NCBI GenBank assembly: GCA_029261535.1 | Contig: JAJDBF010000026.1 | Location: 1 to 64,000, forward strand | Reading direction: 5' to 3' | DNA from: Nitrospinaceae bacterium | Lineage (GTDB): Bacteria; Nitrospinota; Nitrospinia; Nitrospinales; Nitrospinaceae | DNA: 64,000 nucleotides | Shown here: positions 27,792-36,115 of the stretch, piece after piece | Layout: each line of letters opens with the position of its first letter | Numbering within the stretch: the stretch's first letter is position 1 | Program-made: the position numbers and the translations under genes | The notes under the pieces: generated by a model | Told to the model about the DNA's origin: nothing | The model's input: the letters and a program-made list of their open reading frames with translations, nothing else | The model's database searches: none

Positions 27792-30011
27792 ATGAACCAG
27801 CCTCCGAACCGTCCAGAAAATCCCGGCCTGCATCCGCCGACACCCCAGGCAACCCAGGCTGAAGGTCTCAGTAAAAACAAAAACCTCTCGCGGCTCCTGT
27901 TTCGAATTTTTGCAAGCCTCTCCGTGCTTGGCCTCATTCTGTTTTCTTCCCTCTGGTTCCAATACCTGAACAACAAGGAGCAGGCCATCCAGGTTGCCAA
28001 AACCAACGCCAGCCTGATCACCAGTCATTCCGCTGAAGATATCGACACCCTGCTCACCGCCATCACACCGCTGGCAGATTCCCTCGCCAATGATTTGAGC
28101 GGTGGAGAAGTGAGTCAGGCAGGATTACTTCCCCGATTGAGACAAATCCTGGAAAACAACACTGGCATCCGTGGCGCGGGAATAGCTTTCGCACCTCACC
28201 AGTACGATAAGGACATCCGCCTGTTTGCCCCGATGTTTGTCCGGGAAAATAACAGCCTCAACTTTCGCCAGATTGAAAAACGCTACGACTACACCCTGCA
28301 GGAGCACGACTGGTATTCCATCCCGTTTGCCAACCGCAGTCCGGTATGGACAGAACCTCAACTCGACCCGGAAACCGGTGACATTGTGGCCCGCTATGGC
28401 GTGCCCTTTTACAAGCCAGGGAGCAATGGTCGCGGCGAACCGATCGGCGTGGTGTTCCTGCAATTGCTACTCAACCAGATAAAAACACTTGTCGGGTCCC
28501 TCGACCTCGGAAAAACCGGCTATGGATTTATCCTTTCCAAAAAAGGCCGCTTCCTTTCTCATCCGATTGAGAAATACGTCAAGACTGGACTGACCCTGTT
28601 CGACCTCGCGGATCAACAGGAAGACGGCACCCTGCGTCTTGTGGGAGCGCAAGTCATCACCGGGAAAAGCGGATCAGCAGAACACATCGACCCTAAATCT
28701 GGACAGCAATCGTGGATATTCTTTGAACCGATCCCGTCCACCGGCTGGTCGATGGTGGTGGTGTTCGTCCGTGAAAAAATCGGTGCCAACACCCAGCAAC
28801 TCAGGCAACAGGAAATCTGGATCGCCATGAGCGCGGTAGCCGTATTGTCTCTCTTGTCGGTCCTGTTCACCCGCTCTTATTTAGGAGGTCAGCGTCGCAT
28901 CTGGACTCTGATGTTGACCGTCTCGCTTTTATTCATGAGCGGCATTGCCTTTATCTGGCATCTGACCATCCGCGACCCCATCATCGAGGAAAAACGCGTT
29001 GTCACCATTGTCGATCGCGCCGGGCTGGACAACTTTACCACCTCCCTCAAAAAAACCATGGGTGACAATACCACCCATCCGCCCGTGTTTATTCCAACCG
29101 GGCTGTTCGTACAATCCATGGAATTCTCAAATGCCAACAACACCATTCTCACAGGTTATGTCTGGCAGAAATTTAAACTGGGCGTGCATGACCATATCGA
29201 GAGAGGCTTTTTATTCCCGGAACTGTCTTCTGCGGACGACATGGAAATCGAAGAACAGTTCCGACGCAAGGAAGGCAACACCGAGACTGTGCAATGGTAT
29301 TTCCGGGTGGTGCTGAGAGAACGGTTTGACTACTCGCATTACCCGTTCGACAAGGCCAACATCTGGATCCGCCTGTGGTCAAAGGATTTTGAAAACAACG
29401 CGGTGCTCATTCCGGATCTGGAAGCCTATTCCCTGATCAACCCAACTTCCCTGCCGGGTCTTGAAAAGGATTTATTTTTACCGGGCTGGACGTTTCAGGA
29501 AAGTTATTTCGATTACAAGTACAACACCTTCACCACCGATTTCGGCAAGATCACGCATCGCGGTCATGAAACCCTTCCCGAAATGTATTTCAACATCGTG
29601 GCACGGCGAAATTTTCTCGGCCCCTTCATATCCAATCTGATTCCGATCATCGTTGTGTCTTTCCTGTTGTTCGGCCTGCTCATCATCGGGTCGAAGCACT
29701 CGGAAAAAAGCAGTTGGCTCAATTTCAACGCGCAGGACATCCTCGCCTCCTGTGCCGCCCTCATCTTCGTCATCATCCTGGCGCATATCGACCTGCGCGG
29801 CACACTGGCCGCTGAGGGGATTCTCTATCTCGAGTACTTTTATTTCGTCATGTACATCGCCACCCTGATGATCACGATCAATGCCATTCTCTTTTCACTC
29901 GATGTTCAACTGAAGCTGGTGCAATACCAGGACAACCTGATCCCCAAGCTCATGTTCTGGCCACTCATCACCGGCAGTCTGCTGATCCTCACGCTGGTCA
30001 TTTTTTACTGA
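27792..30011 (+). CDS. Cache-domain membrane protein fused to a pentameric ligand-gated channel-like module
   Basis: A 739-residue protein. After a Pro-rich cytoplasmic leader there is one membrane helix (about 35-57) and a periplasmic double-Cache domain (about 60-335, including YDYTLQEHDWYSIPF and LGKTGYGFILSKKG). Two further helices follow (about 342-362 and 370-391). Residues about 395-605 look like the extracellular beta-sandwich of Cys-loop/pro-loop receptors, with YPFD (517-520) in the pro-loop position and no loop cysteines. The sequence ARRNFLGPFISNLIP leading into the first of four terminal helices has the Arg-to-Pro spacing of GLIC (RQYFSYIPNIILP). Helices M1-M4 fall at about 608-632, 648-668, 680-702 and 718-738. 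The topology is consistent: both sensor domains would be periplasmic. Ion selectivity and ligand are unknown. Confidence 0.7.
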   Translation: MNQPPNRPENPGLHPPTPQATQAEGLSKNKNLSRLLFRIFASLSVLGLILFSSLWFQYLNNKEQAIQVAKTNASLITSHSAEDIDTLLTAITPLADSLANDLSGGEVSQAGLLPRLRQILENNTGIRGAGIAFAPHQYDKDIRLFAPMFVRENNSLNFRQIEKRYDYTLQEHDWYSIPFANRSPVWTEPQLDPETGDIVARYGVPFYKPGSNGRGEPIGVVFLQLLLNQIKTLVGSLDLGKTGYGFILSKKGRFLSHPIEKYVKTGLTLFDLADQQEDGTLRLVGAQVITGKSGSAEHIDPKSGQQSWIFFEPIPSTGWSMVVVFVREKIGANTQQLRQQEIWIAMSAVAVLSLLSVLFTRSYLGGQRRIWTLMLTVSLLFMSGIAFIWHLTIRDPIIEEKRVVTIVDRAGLDNFTTSLKKTMGDNTTHPPVFIPTGLFVQSMEFSNANNTILTGYVWQKFKLGVHDHIERGFLFPELSSADDMEIEEQFRRKEGNTETVQWYFRVVLRERFDYSHYPFDKANIWIRLWSKDFENNAVLIPDLEAYSLINPTSLPGLEKDLFLPGWTFQESYFDYKYNTFTTDFGKITHRGHETLPEMYFNIVARRNFLGPFISNLIPIIVVSFLLFGLLIIGSKHSEKSSWLNFNAQDILASCAALIFVIILAHIDLRGTLAAEGILYLEYFYFVMYIATLMITINAILFSLDVQLKLVQYQDNLIPKLMFWPLITGSLLILTLVIFY

Positions 30012-30075
30012 CCAACAGCCTTCCGGACCGATCCCCATCAGCAAGATGAAATCCATTGATTTTAAAAGGATTTTC

Positions 30076-30105
30076 TTGACAAAACCGGCTCAGATAAACT
30101 AGCAT
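30076..30105 (+). promoter_or_regulatory. Probable sigma-70 promoter of the T6SS operon
   Basis: A consensus TTGACA (30076-30081) is followed after 18 bases by TAGCAT (30100-30105). It stands about 190 bases before tssJ. Confidence 0.5.
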
Positions 30106-30112
30106 GAGCCGG
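30085..30112. promoter_or_regulatory. Inverted repeat overlapping the T6SS promoter, possible operator
   Basis: Perfect eight-base arms CCGGCTCA (30085-30092) and TGAGCCGG (30105-30112) with a 12-base spacer. The arms cover the spacer and the -10 box of the promoter at 30076. No T-run follows, so a terminator is less likely than a repressor site. Confidence 0.45.
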
Positions 30113-30295
30113 TAGAATGAGAGAGCTTTCTCTCGGTCTGAATTTCCAGCCGGAAGATATCGGGAGCCCGTCAAAAGTAACCCGATCACCGCCGGAAGGG
30201 TCCCCCTGCCATGCATTCTGGACGGAATCGTTCAGCCATCCGCTTCCTGCAACCCGGAAGCTCACTCACCACACTTCCCTGATTTTAAGGAGACC

Positions 30296-30808
30296 ATGTT
30301 TCCCGACACCCAAAATCCCCGGAGCCGCGTGCCCGTCAGGCAAACTGTCCTTTGGATTACGATCCTCCTTCTGACTTTCATACTCAGCGGTTGCAATGTC
30401 GGGGCCCGCACCATCGCCCTGTTCGGTGGAGATTTAAACGTCCAGGTGACCATCAGCGAGCAGGCCAACAAAAACCAGCCGCTCATGGTCGATCTGGTGA
30501 TTGTCAACGATTCTGAACTGCTCAAACAATTGATGGAATTGCCGGCGGAGGAATGGTTCAAGACCCGCGAACAGTTCAAGCGGGATTACCCGAAACGTAC
30601 TGGCTTTGAATCCTGGGAATGGGAATGGACACCGGGGCAGAAAGTACCCGACCTCGTCTTGCCCATACGAGTGAGAGCGGAAGCCGGGTTGATCTTTGCT
30701 CGTTACCATACAGAGGGGGACCATCGTGCCCGCTTTGACCCGCTCAAGAATATTTTCATCGAGTTTAACGAAGAGGGTTTCCAGGTCACCGTCACCCAGG
30801 GAGCCTGA
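30296..30808 (+). CDS. tssJ: TssJ-like T6SS outer-membrane lipoprotein
   Basis: A 170-residue lipoprotein: a hydrophobic helix ends in the lipobox ILSGC (Cys33). TssJ sits in the inner leaflet of the outer membrane and holds the TssL-TssM membrane complex in place. The mature part is a compact beta-rich domain beginning FGGDLNVQVTISEQAN, with a WFKTREQFKRDYP helix typical of lipoproteins encoded beside tssK. Sequence similarity to classic TssJ is weak, so the assignment rests mostly on size, lipobox and position just before tssK. AAGGAG lies 5 bases before the ATG. Confidence 0.65.
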   Translation: MFPDTQNPRSRVPVRQTVLWITILLLTFILSGCNVGARTIALFGGDLNVQVTISEQANKNQPLMVDLVIVNDSELLKQLMELPAEEWFKTREQFKRDYPKRTGFESWEWEWTPGQKVPDLVLPIRVRAEAGLIFARYHTEGDHRARFDPLKNIFIEFNEEGFQVTVTQGA

Positions 30809-30852
30809 ACAGCAACCGCCTGAAGTCAGGCGCAACAGGAAGGACCGGAAAC

Positions 30853-32193
30853 ATGGTTGACGCGCGCAGAATTCCATTCCCCATCCAGTGGCACGAAGGC
30901 ATGATGCTGGCCCCGCAACATTTCCAGCAATCTTCTTCGCGTCATGAGGAATTACTGCACTACCATCTGATGTCCGCCAGCCCGTTCCATTGGGGAATTC
31001 GCCGGTTAAAAATTGATCCGGTGCTTTTGGTCAGCGGAAAATTCCGGGTTCTGGAGTTGGAAGCTATTCTGCCCGATGGACTCGTTGTCGAGCACGGACA
31101 TTCCGACGATGCTTCCGCTCTTGAACTGGAGCTTGAAGACTTCGCCGAAGATATCCGCACCAACCCCTTGATGATCCACCTGGCTCTTCCGGAAAAAAAG
31201 GTGGGCGCGGCTTTCAAGGGGGACCTCGCGCGATTCGACTCCATCGAGGGGCAACCGGTCACCGATGAGAATACCGGCGACAATGAAATCCCGATCCCCC
31301 GGCTGAAGCCACGCTTACTGCTTCTTGCCACCGATGAGCCGCCGCAAAAATATGTGAGTTTCCCACTGGCCGAAGTCACCTACAAAAATGAAACCTTCGC
31401 CCAGTCGGACTATTTACCGCCCAACCTCGCCGTCACTTTGGGCTCTCCTTTAGGAGAATTGTGCCAGCAGATTTCGCAACGTCTGCGCGAGAAGGCCGTG
31501 TATCTTTCCGAACAAGTGCAGTCCCCGTCGTCATCCGCCGGGGCACCGATGATTCTCGAAACAAAAAATACCATCCACAGTCTGGTAGCGAGCCTGCCAC
31601 AGTTTGAAGCCGTCCTCAACACCGGCGTATCGCATCCCTTCCCTCTTTACGTTTCACTGTGCAACGTGGTCGGGCAAATAGCCGCTCTGGGCACCGGCAT
31701 GGTGCCGCCTGTACTGCCGGCCTACAATCACAACGACCTCCGGCTTACATTCGATTCGGCGCGTGAGTTCATCTTCCGAATGATCGAGGAAGGCATCAAC
31801 GAAGCGTATACCGGCTACCCGTTCACCTGGGTCGACAACCTGTTTGCCTTGAACTTTGCCGAAGACTGGATGAAGCACAAACAAGTGTACCTGGGTGTGC
31901 GCGGCCCCTCCGGGATGGGAGAAAAAGACATCGTCAACTGGATCGAGAAAAGCTGGATCGGATCCGTCAACCAAATCCCGTCCATGCGGGAAAAACGCAT
32001 TTTGGGACCGGAACGCAAAGCCATCGAAGGCGACCGCGATATCATCCCGGCACGCGGCGTGGTGTTGTTTCAATTAACCGTTGATCCTGACTTTATCGAA
32101 CCCGAACAACCCCTGCAAATTTTCAACACAGCGGACACGAACGATACTTCGCGTCCCATGGAAATTCTACTCTACGTCAAAGCCAACAACTGA
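30853..32193 (+). CDS. tssK: TssK, T6SS baseplate-membrane complex adaptor
   Basis: TssK trimers link the phage-like baseplate to the TssJLM membrane complex. The 446-residue length is typical, and the opening PIQWHEGMMLAPQHFQQSS with the following LLHYHL is the family signature. The remaining sequence (shoulder and head domains) is colinear with TssK proteins. AGGAAGGA lies upstream of the ATG. The gene sits 44 bp after tssJ; a set of regulatory genes separates it from tssL, which usually follows directly. Confidence 0.93.
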   Translation: MVDARRIPFPIQWHEGMMLAPQHFQQSSSRHEELLHYHLMSASPFHWGIRRLKIDPVLLVSGKFRVLELEAILPDGLVVEHGHSDDASALELELEDFAEDIRTNPLMIHLALPEKKVGAAFKGDLARFDSIEGQPVTDENTGDNEIPIPRLKPRLLLLATDEPPQKYVSFPLAEVTYKNETFAQSDYLPPNLAVTLGSPLGELCQQISQRLREKAVYLSEQVQSPSSSAGAPMILETKNTIHSLVASLPQFEAVLNTGVSHPFPLYVSLCNVVGQIAALGTGMVPPVLPAYNHNDLRLTFDSAREFIFRMIEEGINEAYTGYPFTWVDNLFALNFAEDWMKHKQVYLGVRGPSGMGEKDIVNWIEKSWIGSVNQIPSMREKRILGPERKAIEGDRDIIPARGVVLFQLTVDPDFIEPEQPLQIFNTADTNDTSRPMEILLYVKANN

Positions 32194-32264
32194 AGCCGCC
32201 CCAACATCGCGACGGCTCACCTCAATGGTTCATTCATGAACCCCTCACCGCAAGGAGACTCCAC

Positions 32265-32969
32265 ATGAACCGACGACCCGGTGGCGAAATGGCCACCCGG
32301 CCCCTGCATTTCATCTGGATTGCCGACTGCTCAGGTTCCATGGGCATCGACGGCAAAATTCAGGCCCTCAACAATGCCATCCGCGAGGCCATCCCGCACA
32401 TGCAGGAAGTAGCGGATGAAAATCCGAATGCACAGGTGCTGGTGCGTGCCTTGCGATTTAGTTCAGGTGCTCAGTGGCATATCACCCAGCCAACTCCCAT
32501 TGCAGATTTCAAATGGGAAAACCTGTCAGCGGATGGCGTGACCGATCTCGGCCAGGCACTCAACATGGTGGCAGAACAATTACGCATTCCCCCCATGACA
32601 GACCGCGCTCTGCCGCCGGTGCTGGTGCTCATCTCGGATGGTCAACCCACCGACGATTATAACGCTGGACTGAAAGCTCTGCTTAACGAACCCTGGGGCA
32701 AAAAAGCCGTGCGTGTATCGATCGCTATCGGTGAAGATGCCGACCATGAGGTTTTGCAAAAGTTCATTGGCAACCCGGAGTTTCAACCTCTACAGGCCAA
32801 CAATCCGGAAGCGTTGAAAAATAAAATCAAGTGGACGTCCACCGTAGTGCTAAAAGCCGCCTCGGCTCCCACCAGCCAGACGGAAGACACGCAGACGCTG
32901 GGCAATGTCCCCATCCCCAAAGCGCAGGACTCGAACACCGAAGCGATTTCTGCCGGAGATATCTGGTGA
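32265..32969 (+). CDS. TerY-like von Willebrand factor A protein (module 1)
   Basis: A 234-residue protein made of one vWA domain (about 10-190). The metal site is complete: DCSGSMG (DxSxS), a Thr in GVTDLGQAL and an Asp in LISDGQPTDD. The pattern FIWIADCSGSM matches TerY-type vWA proteins, which bind other proteins through a metal ion. There is no signal peptide, so it is cytoplasmic. A 45-residue C-terminal tail is polar and lacks clear structure. AAGGAG lies upstream of the ATG. Its end overlaps the PP2C gene by GTGA, and a kinase follows two genes on. This suggests it presents a substrate to the phosphatase and kinase, in the manner of a TerY-P triad. That role is inferred. Confidence 0.8.
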   Translation: MNRRPGGEMATRPLHFIWIADCSGSMGIDGKIQALNNAIREAIPHMQEVADENPNAQVLVRALRFSSGAQWHITQPTPIADFKWENLSADGVTDLGQALNMVAEQLRIPPMTDRALPPVLVLISDGQPTDDYNAGLKALLNEPWGKKAVRVSIAIGEDADHEVLQKFIGNPEFQPLQANNPEALKNKIKWTSTVVLKAASAPTSQTEDTQTLGNVPIPKAQDSNTEAISAGDIW

Positions 32970-33892
32970 GCCTGGAATCAGGAACCACCTGGCAGGCGAC
33001 CGGGAAAAGTGTTCGCGGTGCTTCCCATATCCGCGACAACCGGCCCAATCAGGATGCTATTTCCTGGTCGACCGGTGATAACAGGGGAATGCCGCTGGTC
33101 ATGGCGGTTTCCGATGGGCACGGGAGCCAGCGCAGTTTTCGCAGTGACACGGGTTCAGCTTTCGCCATCTCTGCCCTTTCTTTTTGCCTGACCCAGTTTG
33201 CGCAACGCTGGTCGCCGCAAACAACGCTTCACATTCTGCAACAGGAAGCGGGATGTAACCTGCCACAAGAACTGGAATACCGGTGGAAACGTGCGGTGCT
33301 CGATCACCTGACGGACAACCCGTTTAGCGATGGGGAATCGGAAACCCTGTATGTTCATCAGGAGGATGACGACGAGGCACCCGCCATGCTCAACCCGTTT
33401 CTGGCCTATGGAGCCACCGCGCTCGGCGTACTCATCACGCCTGCGTACAGGCTCTATCTTCAACTGGGCGATGGCGACATGCTGAATGTTTATGCCGACG
33501 GGAAAACCGAACGTCCTCTGCCGGACGACCCGCGACTGATTGGCAATGCGACCACATCGCTATGCGCCCGACGCGCGGCGCAGGATGTCCGCTGGAGCGT
33601 CAACCTTTGTGAGGGTGAACAGCCCGAGTTGATCCTGCTGTCAACCGACGGGTACGCAAACTCCTTTAAAAATGATGCCGAGTTTTTACAGGTGGGTCCG
33701 GACATCCTGGGCATCATTCGCGCCGAAGGTCTCGACCCTATCCAGCATCATCTCGCCGATTGGCTGGAAGAAACCACACGCGTTGGCAGTGGGGACGACA
33801 TCACCCTCGGCATCCTCTCTCACACGACCCCGGTTCCGCTGGCATCCGAAATAACAGAAAGTTCTGAATCCTCTATATTGTCTGCGGAATAA
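32966..33892 (+). CDS. PP2C-type serine/threonine phosphatase (module 1)
   Basis: The true start is the GTG at 32966, in the GTGA overlap with the vWA gene; the open frame extends upstream to 32831 within that gene. The 308-residue enzyme keeps all metal ligands of the PPM family: RDNRPNQDAI, AVSDGHGS, LLSTDGYANSF and the closing GDDITLGIL. It should remove phosphate from Ser/Thr residues in the cytoplasm with two Mn or Mg ions. No membrane helix or regulatory domain is present. In the Pseudomonas T6SS a PP2C (PppA) opposes the kinase PpkA; this enzyme probably has the same part here against the kinase at 36112. Confidence 0.85.
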   Translation: MSLESGTTWQATGKSVRGASHIRDNRPNQDAISWSTGDNRGMPLVMAVSDGHGSQRSFRSDTGSAFAISALSFCLTQFAQRWSPQTTLHILQQEAGCNLPQELEYRWKRAVLDHLTDNPFSDGESETLYVHQEDDDEAPAMLNPFLAYGATALGVLITPAYRLYLQLGDGDMLNVYADGKTERPLPDDPRLIGNATTSLCARRAAQDVRWSVNLCEGEQPELILLSTDGYANSFKNDAEFLQVGPDILGIIRAEGLDPIQHHLADWLEETTRVGSGDDITLGILSHTTPVPLASEITESSESSILSAE

Positions 33893-36115
33893 ATGCACCC
33901 CCTGCCCCGACAACAACTCAAGGACATGCTCGATGAATACGGTGTCGGGTTGTGCGATGAACCGAAACGTATCGAGGGATTGCTCCGCGATTTTTGCGGC
34001 AAGTACCGGCGGGAAATTTTTGTTCTGGTCAGTGCCCTCAAGGAAGGCGTTGCCTCGGACCTCAGGGCATCACATCCGAATGCACCGAAAGACCTGCTTG
34101 TCCTGAAACTGATCCAGCGGCTGAAAGATCACCTCGCCTTGTCAGAACCGGCGGCACGCTGGGCTGTGGAAACCTGGGCGCTGGCACTGGGCACCATCAC
34201 GGTTGACGACCTTAAAATTGAAACTGCCCCGCCTGCCGGTGAACAACTCGAATTGTTACCGGTAATGCCTGCTCCCGTCCAACCGGCCCCCGCACCCTCG
34301 ACTGTGCCCGATCCCAACACTTCAAAGTTAGTCACCGTGTCCAAACGCGGCGATGGTGATTTTCGTTCGATCAATGCGGCGATACAGTCGTGTGCTGAAG
34401 GAGGGCAGGTAAAAATTCAAGCCGGACTTTATAAAGAATCGATCACTCTCAACCGGTCCGTAGAAATTTCAGGAGAGGGTCCGGCGCATGAGATCGTGAT
34501 CATCGGCCAAGGACCCTCCGCTCTCAGTATGGCGACACCCCGCGCCAGCGTGCGTGGGCTGACCCTACGCATGGCAACTCTCGATACCGGCGCGCCGGAG
34601 GCGACGGTCCATCTACCACAAGGTGAACTGTTGATGGAAGACTGCGAAATTGTTTCTGCCTCAGGACCCTGTGTTTCGATCCAAAACACCGGCACCCAAC
34701 CGATACTCCGCCGTTGCAAAATTCAAAACAGTCTTGCGCAGGGCATCGTTTGCTCGAAAGGCGGGCAAGGCCGCTTTGAAGACTGCGATATCTCGGGGCA
34801 TACCGCCACCGCCATTCACATCAGCGAAAAAGCCAATCCGTTGTTCCGCAAATGCCGCATCCACAGCGGCAAAGAAAACGGCGTGGTGGTGACCAATGGC
34901 GGGCTCGGAGTTTTCGAGGAATGCGACATTTCAAAAATGTCACAGGCGGTCATCGTCATTCAGGATGAAGGCGACCCGGTGTTCCGGCGCTCAGCCATCC
35001 ACCATGGACGCGGCGGGGTGCTGGTCTATCAAAACGGCAAGGGTGTTCTCGAAGAATGCGAACTCTACGAAAACCACTGCGCCGGTGTGGAAATTTTTGC
35101 GGGCGGCGATCCGCGTCTGACCGCTTGCAGAATCCGCGACGGAAAAACCGCAGGCGTTTTTATTTACAAGGAAGGACGCGGCGTTCTCCACGCCTGCGAC
35201 ATCAGCGGCAATCAGGCGGCAGGCGTTGCTATCAAACAGCAAGCCGACCCGACCCTGGTGCAATGCCGGATTCACCACAATAAAGAAAGCGGATTGATCG
35301 TCTTTGAGCAGGGCCTCGGTCGTTTGGAAGAATGCGATATTTTTGAAAACGGACTGGCCGGTGTGGAGCTGAAAGAACAAGCCGAGCCACAGTTGGTGCA
35401 ATGCAAAATCCACAGCGGCAACGGCGGCGTGTTCGTCTATGACGATGCGAAAGGAACCTTCGAGCAATGCGAAATTTCCGGGAATCGTTTTGCCGGAATT
35501 GAAATCAAAAAAGGCGGCGATCCGGAGTTCAACACGTGCCGGATTCACGGCGGTAAAAGCGGCGGCGTTTTCATCTATAAAAATGGGGCGGGTCGATTCA
35601 ACACCTGCCACATCTTTGCCAACGCCTCCGCCGGGATGACGGTCAAACAAAACGGCGAACCCCGACTGAAGGACTGCCAGGTTTATGGCAACCACGAATG
35701 CGGCATCGCGGTATTCGAAAATGGCAAAGGCCGCTTCAGTCATTGCGAAGTGTTCGACAACCATCAATCGGGAGTCGAGATCAGTCAGAACGGTGAACCC
35801 GTCTTTTTGCACAGCACCCTGCGCAACAACCAACATCATGGAGTTCAGCTCATGGATGGCGGGCGCGGCAGGTTCCGCCATTGCGAAATATCAAAAAACG
35901 AAGATTGCGGCGTGGACATTCGCGCCCAGGGCATTGCCGAATTCGACCAATGCGGCATCGTGTTCAATAAAAAAAAGGGCGTTACCGCCGCTCAATTTTC
36001 CGAAGGCTATTTTGACAAGTGCACCCTCACTGGCAACGTCAAGGGCGCGTGGGGGCTGGATTCCAAAAGCCGCGTGCGCTGGATGAAACCGGAGAAAGTG
36101 GCCGATCCGAAATGA
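33893..36115 (+). CDS. Right-handed beta-helix protein with N-terminal helical domain
   Basis: A 740-residue protein starting directly after the phosphatase stop (TAA-ATG). Residues about 1-105 form a helical domain (LKDMLDEYGVGLCDEPKRIEGLL, RREIFVLVSALKEGV, LSEPAARWAVETWALALG) of a kind I have seen beside bacterial kinases and vWA proteins. A Pro-rich linker (about 118-142) follows. Then a NosD/pectate-lyase-like parallel beta-helix fills the rest, with about 20 coils in which CEISxN or CxIHxG recurs every 22-24 residues. There is no signal peptide, so it is cytoplasmic. It overlaps the kinase start by 4 bases. It may be a scaffold or phosphorylation substrate of the flanking enzymes; no catalytic residues are evident. 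Confidence 0.75.
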   Translation: MHPLPRQQLKDMLDEYGVGLCDEPKRIEGLLRDFCGKYRREIFVLVSALKEGVASDLRASHPNAPKDLLVLKLIQRLKDHLALSEPAARWAVETWALALGTITVDDLKIETAPPAGEQLELLPVMPAPVQPAPAPSTVPDPNTSKLVTVSKRGDGDFRSINAAIQSCAEGGQVKIQAGLYKESITLNRSVEISGEGPAHEIVIIGQGPSALSMATPRASVRGLTLRMATLDTGAPEATVHLPQGELLMEDCEIVSASGPCVSIQNTGTQPILRRCKIQNSLAQGIVCSKGGQGRFEDCDISGHTATAIHISEKANPLFRKCRIHSGKENGVVVTNGGLGVFEECDISKMSQAVIVIQDEGDPVFRRSAIHHGRGGVLVYQNGKGVLEECELYENHCAGVEIFAGGDPRLTACRIRDGKTAGVFIYKEGRGVLHACDISGNQAAGVAIKQQADPTLVQCRIHHNKESGLIVFEQGLGRLEECDIFENGLAGVELKEQAEPQLVQCKIHSGNGGVFVYDDAKGTFEQCEISGNRFAGIEIKKGGDPEFNTCRIHGGKSGGVFIYKNGAGRFNTCHIFANASAGMTVKQNGEPRLKDCQVYGNHECGIAVFENGKGRFSHCEVFDNHQSGVEISQNGEPVFLHSTLRNNQHHGVQLMDGGRGRFRHCEISKNEDCGVDIRAQGIAEFDQCGIVFNKKKGVTAAQFSEGYFDKCTLTGNVKGAWGLDSKSRVRWMKPEKVADPK

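Larger units (their letters stand above)
30012..30295 (+). other. Intergenic leader of the T6SS locus
   Basis: About 284 bases with no gene. It holds a promoter-like sequence overlapped by an inverted repeat (30076-30112), a long untranslated leader, and AAGGAG a few bases before the tssJ start. Confidence 0.5.
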
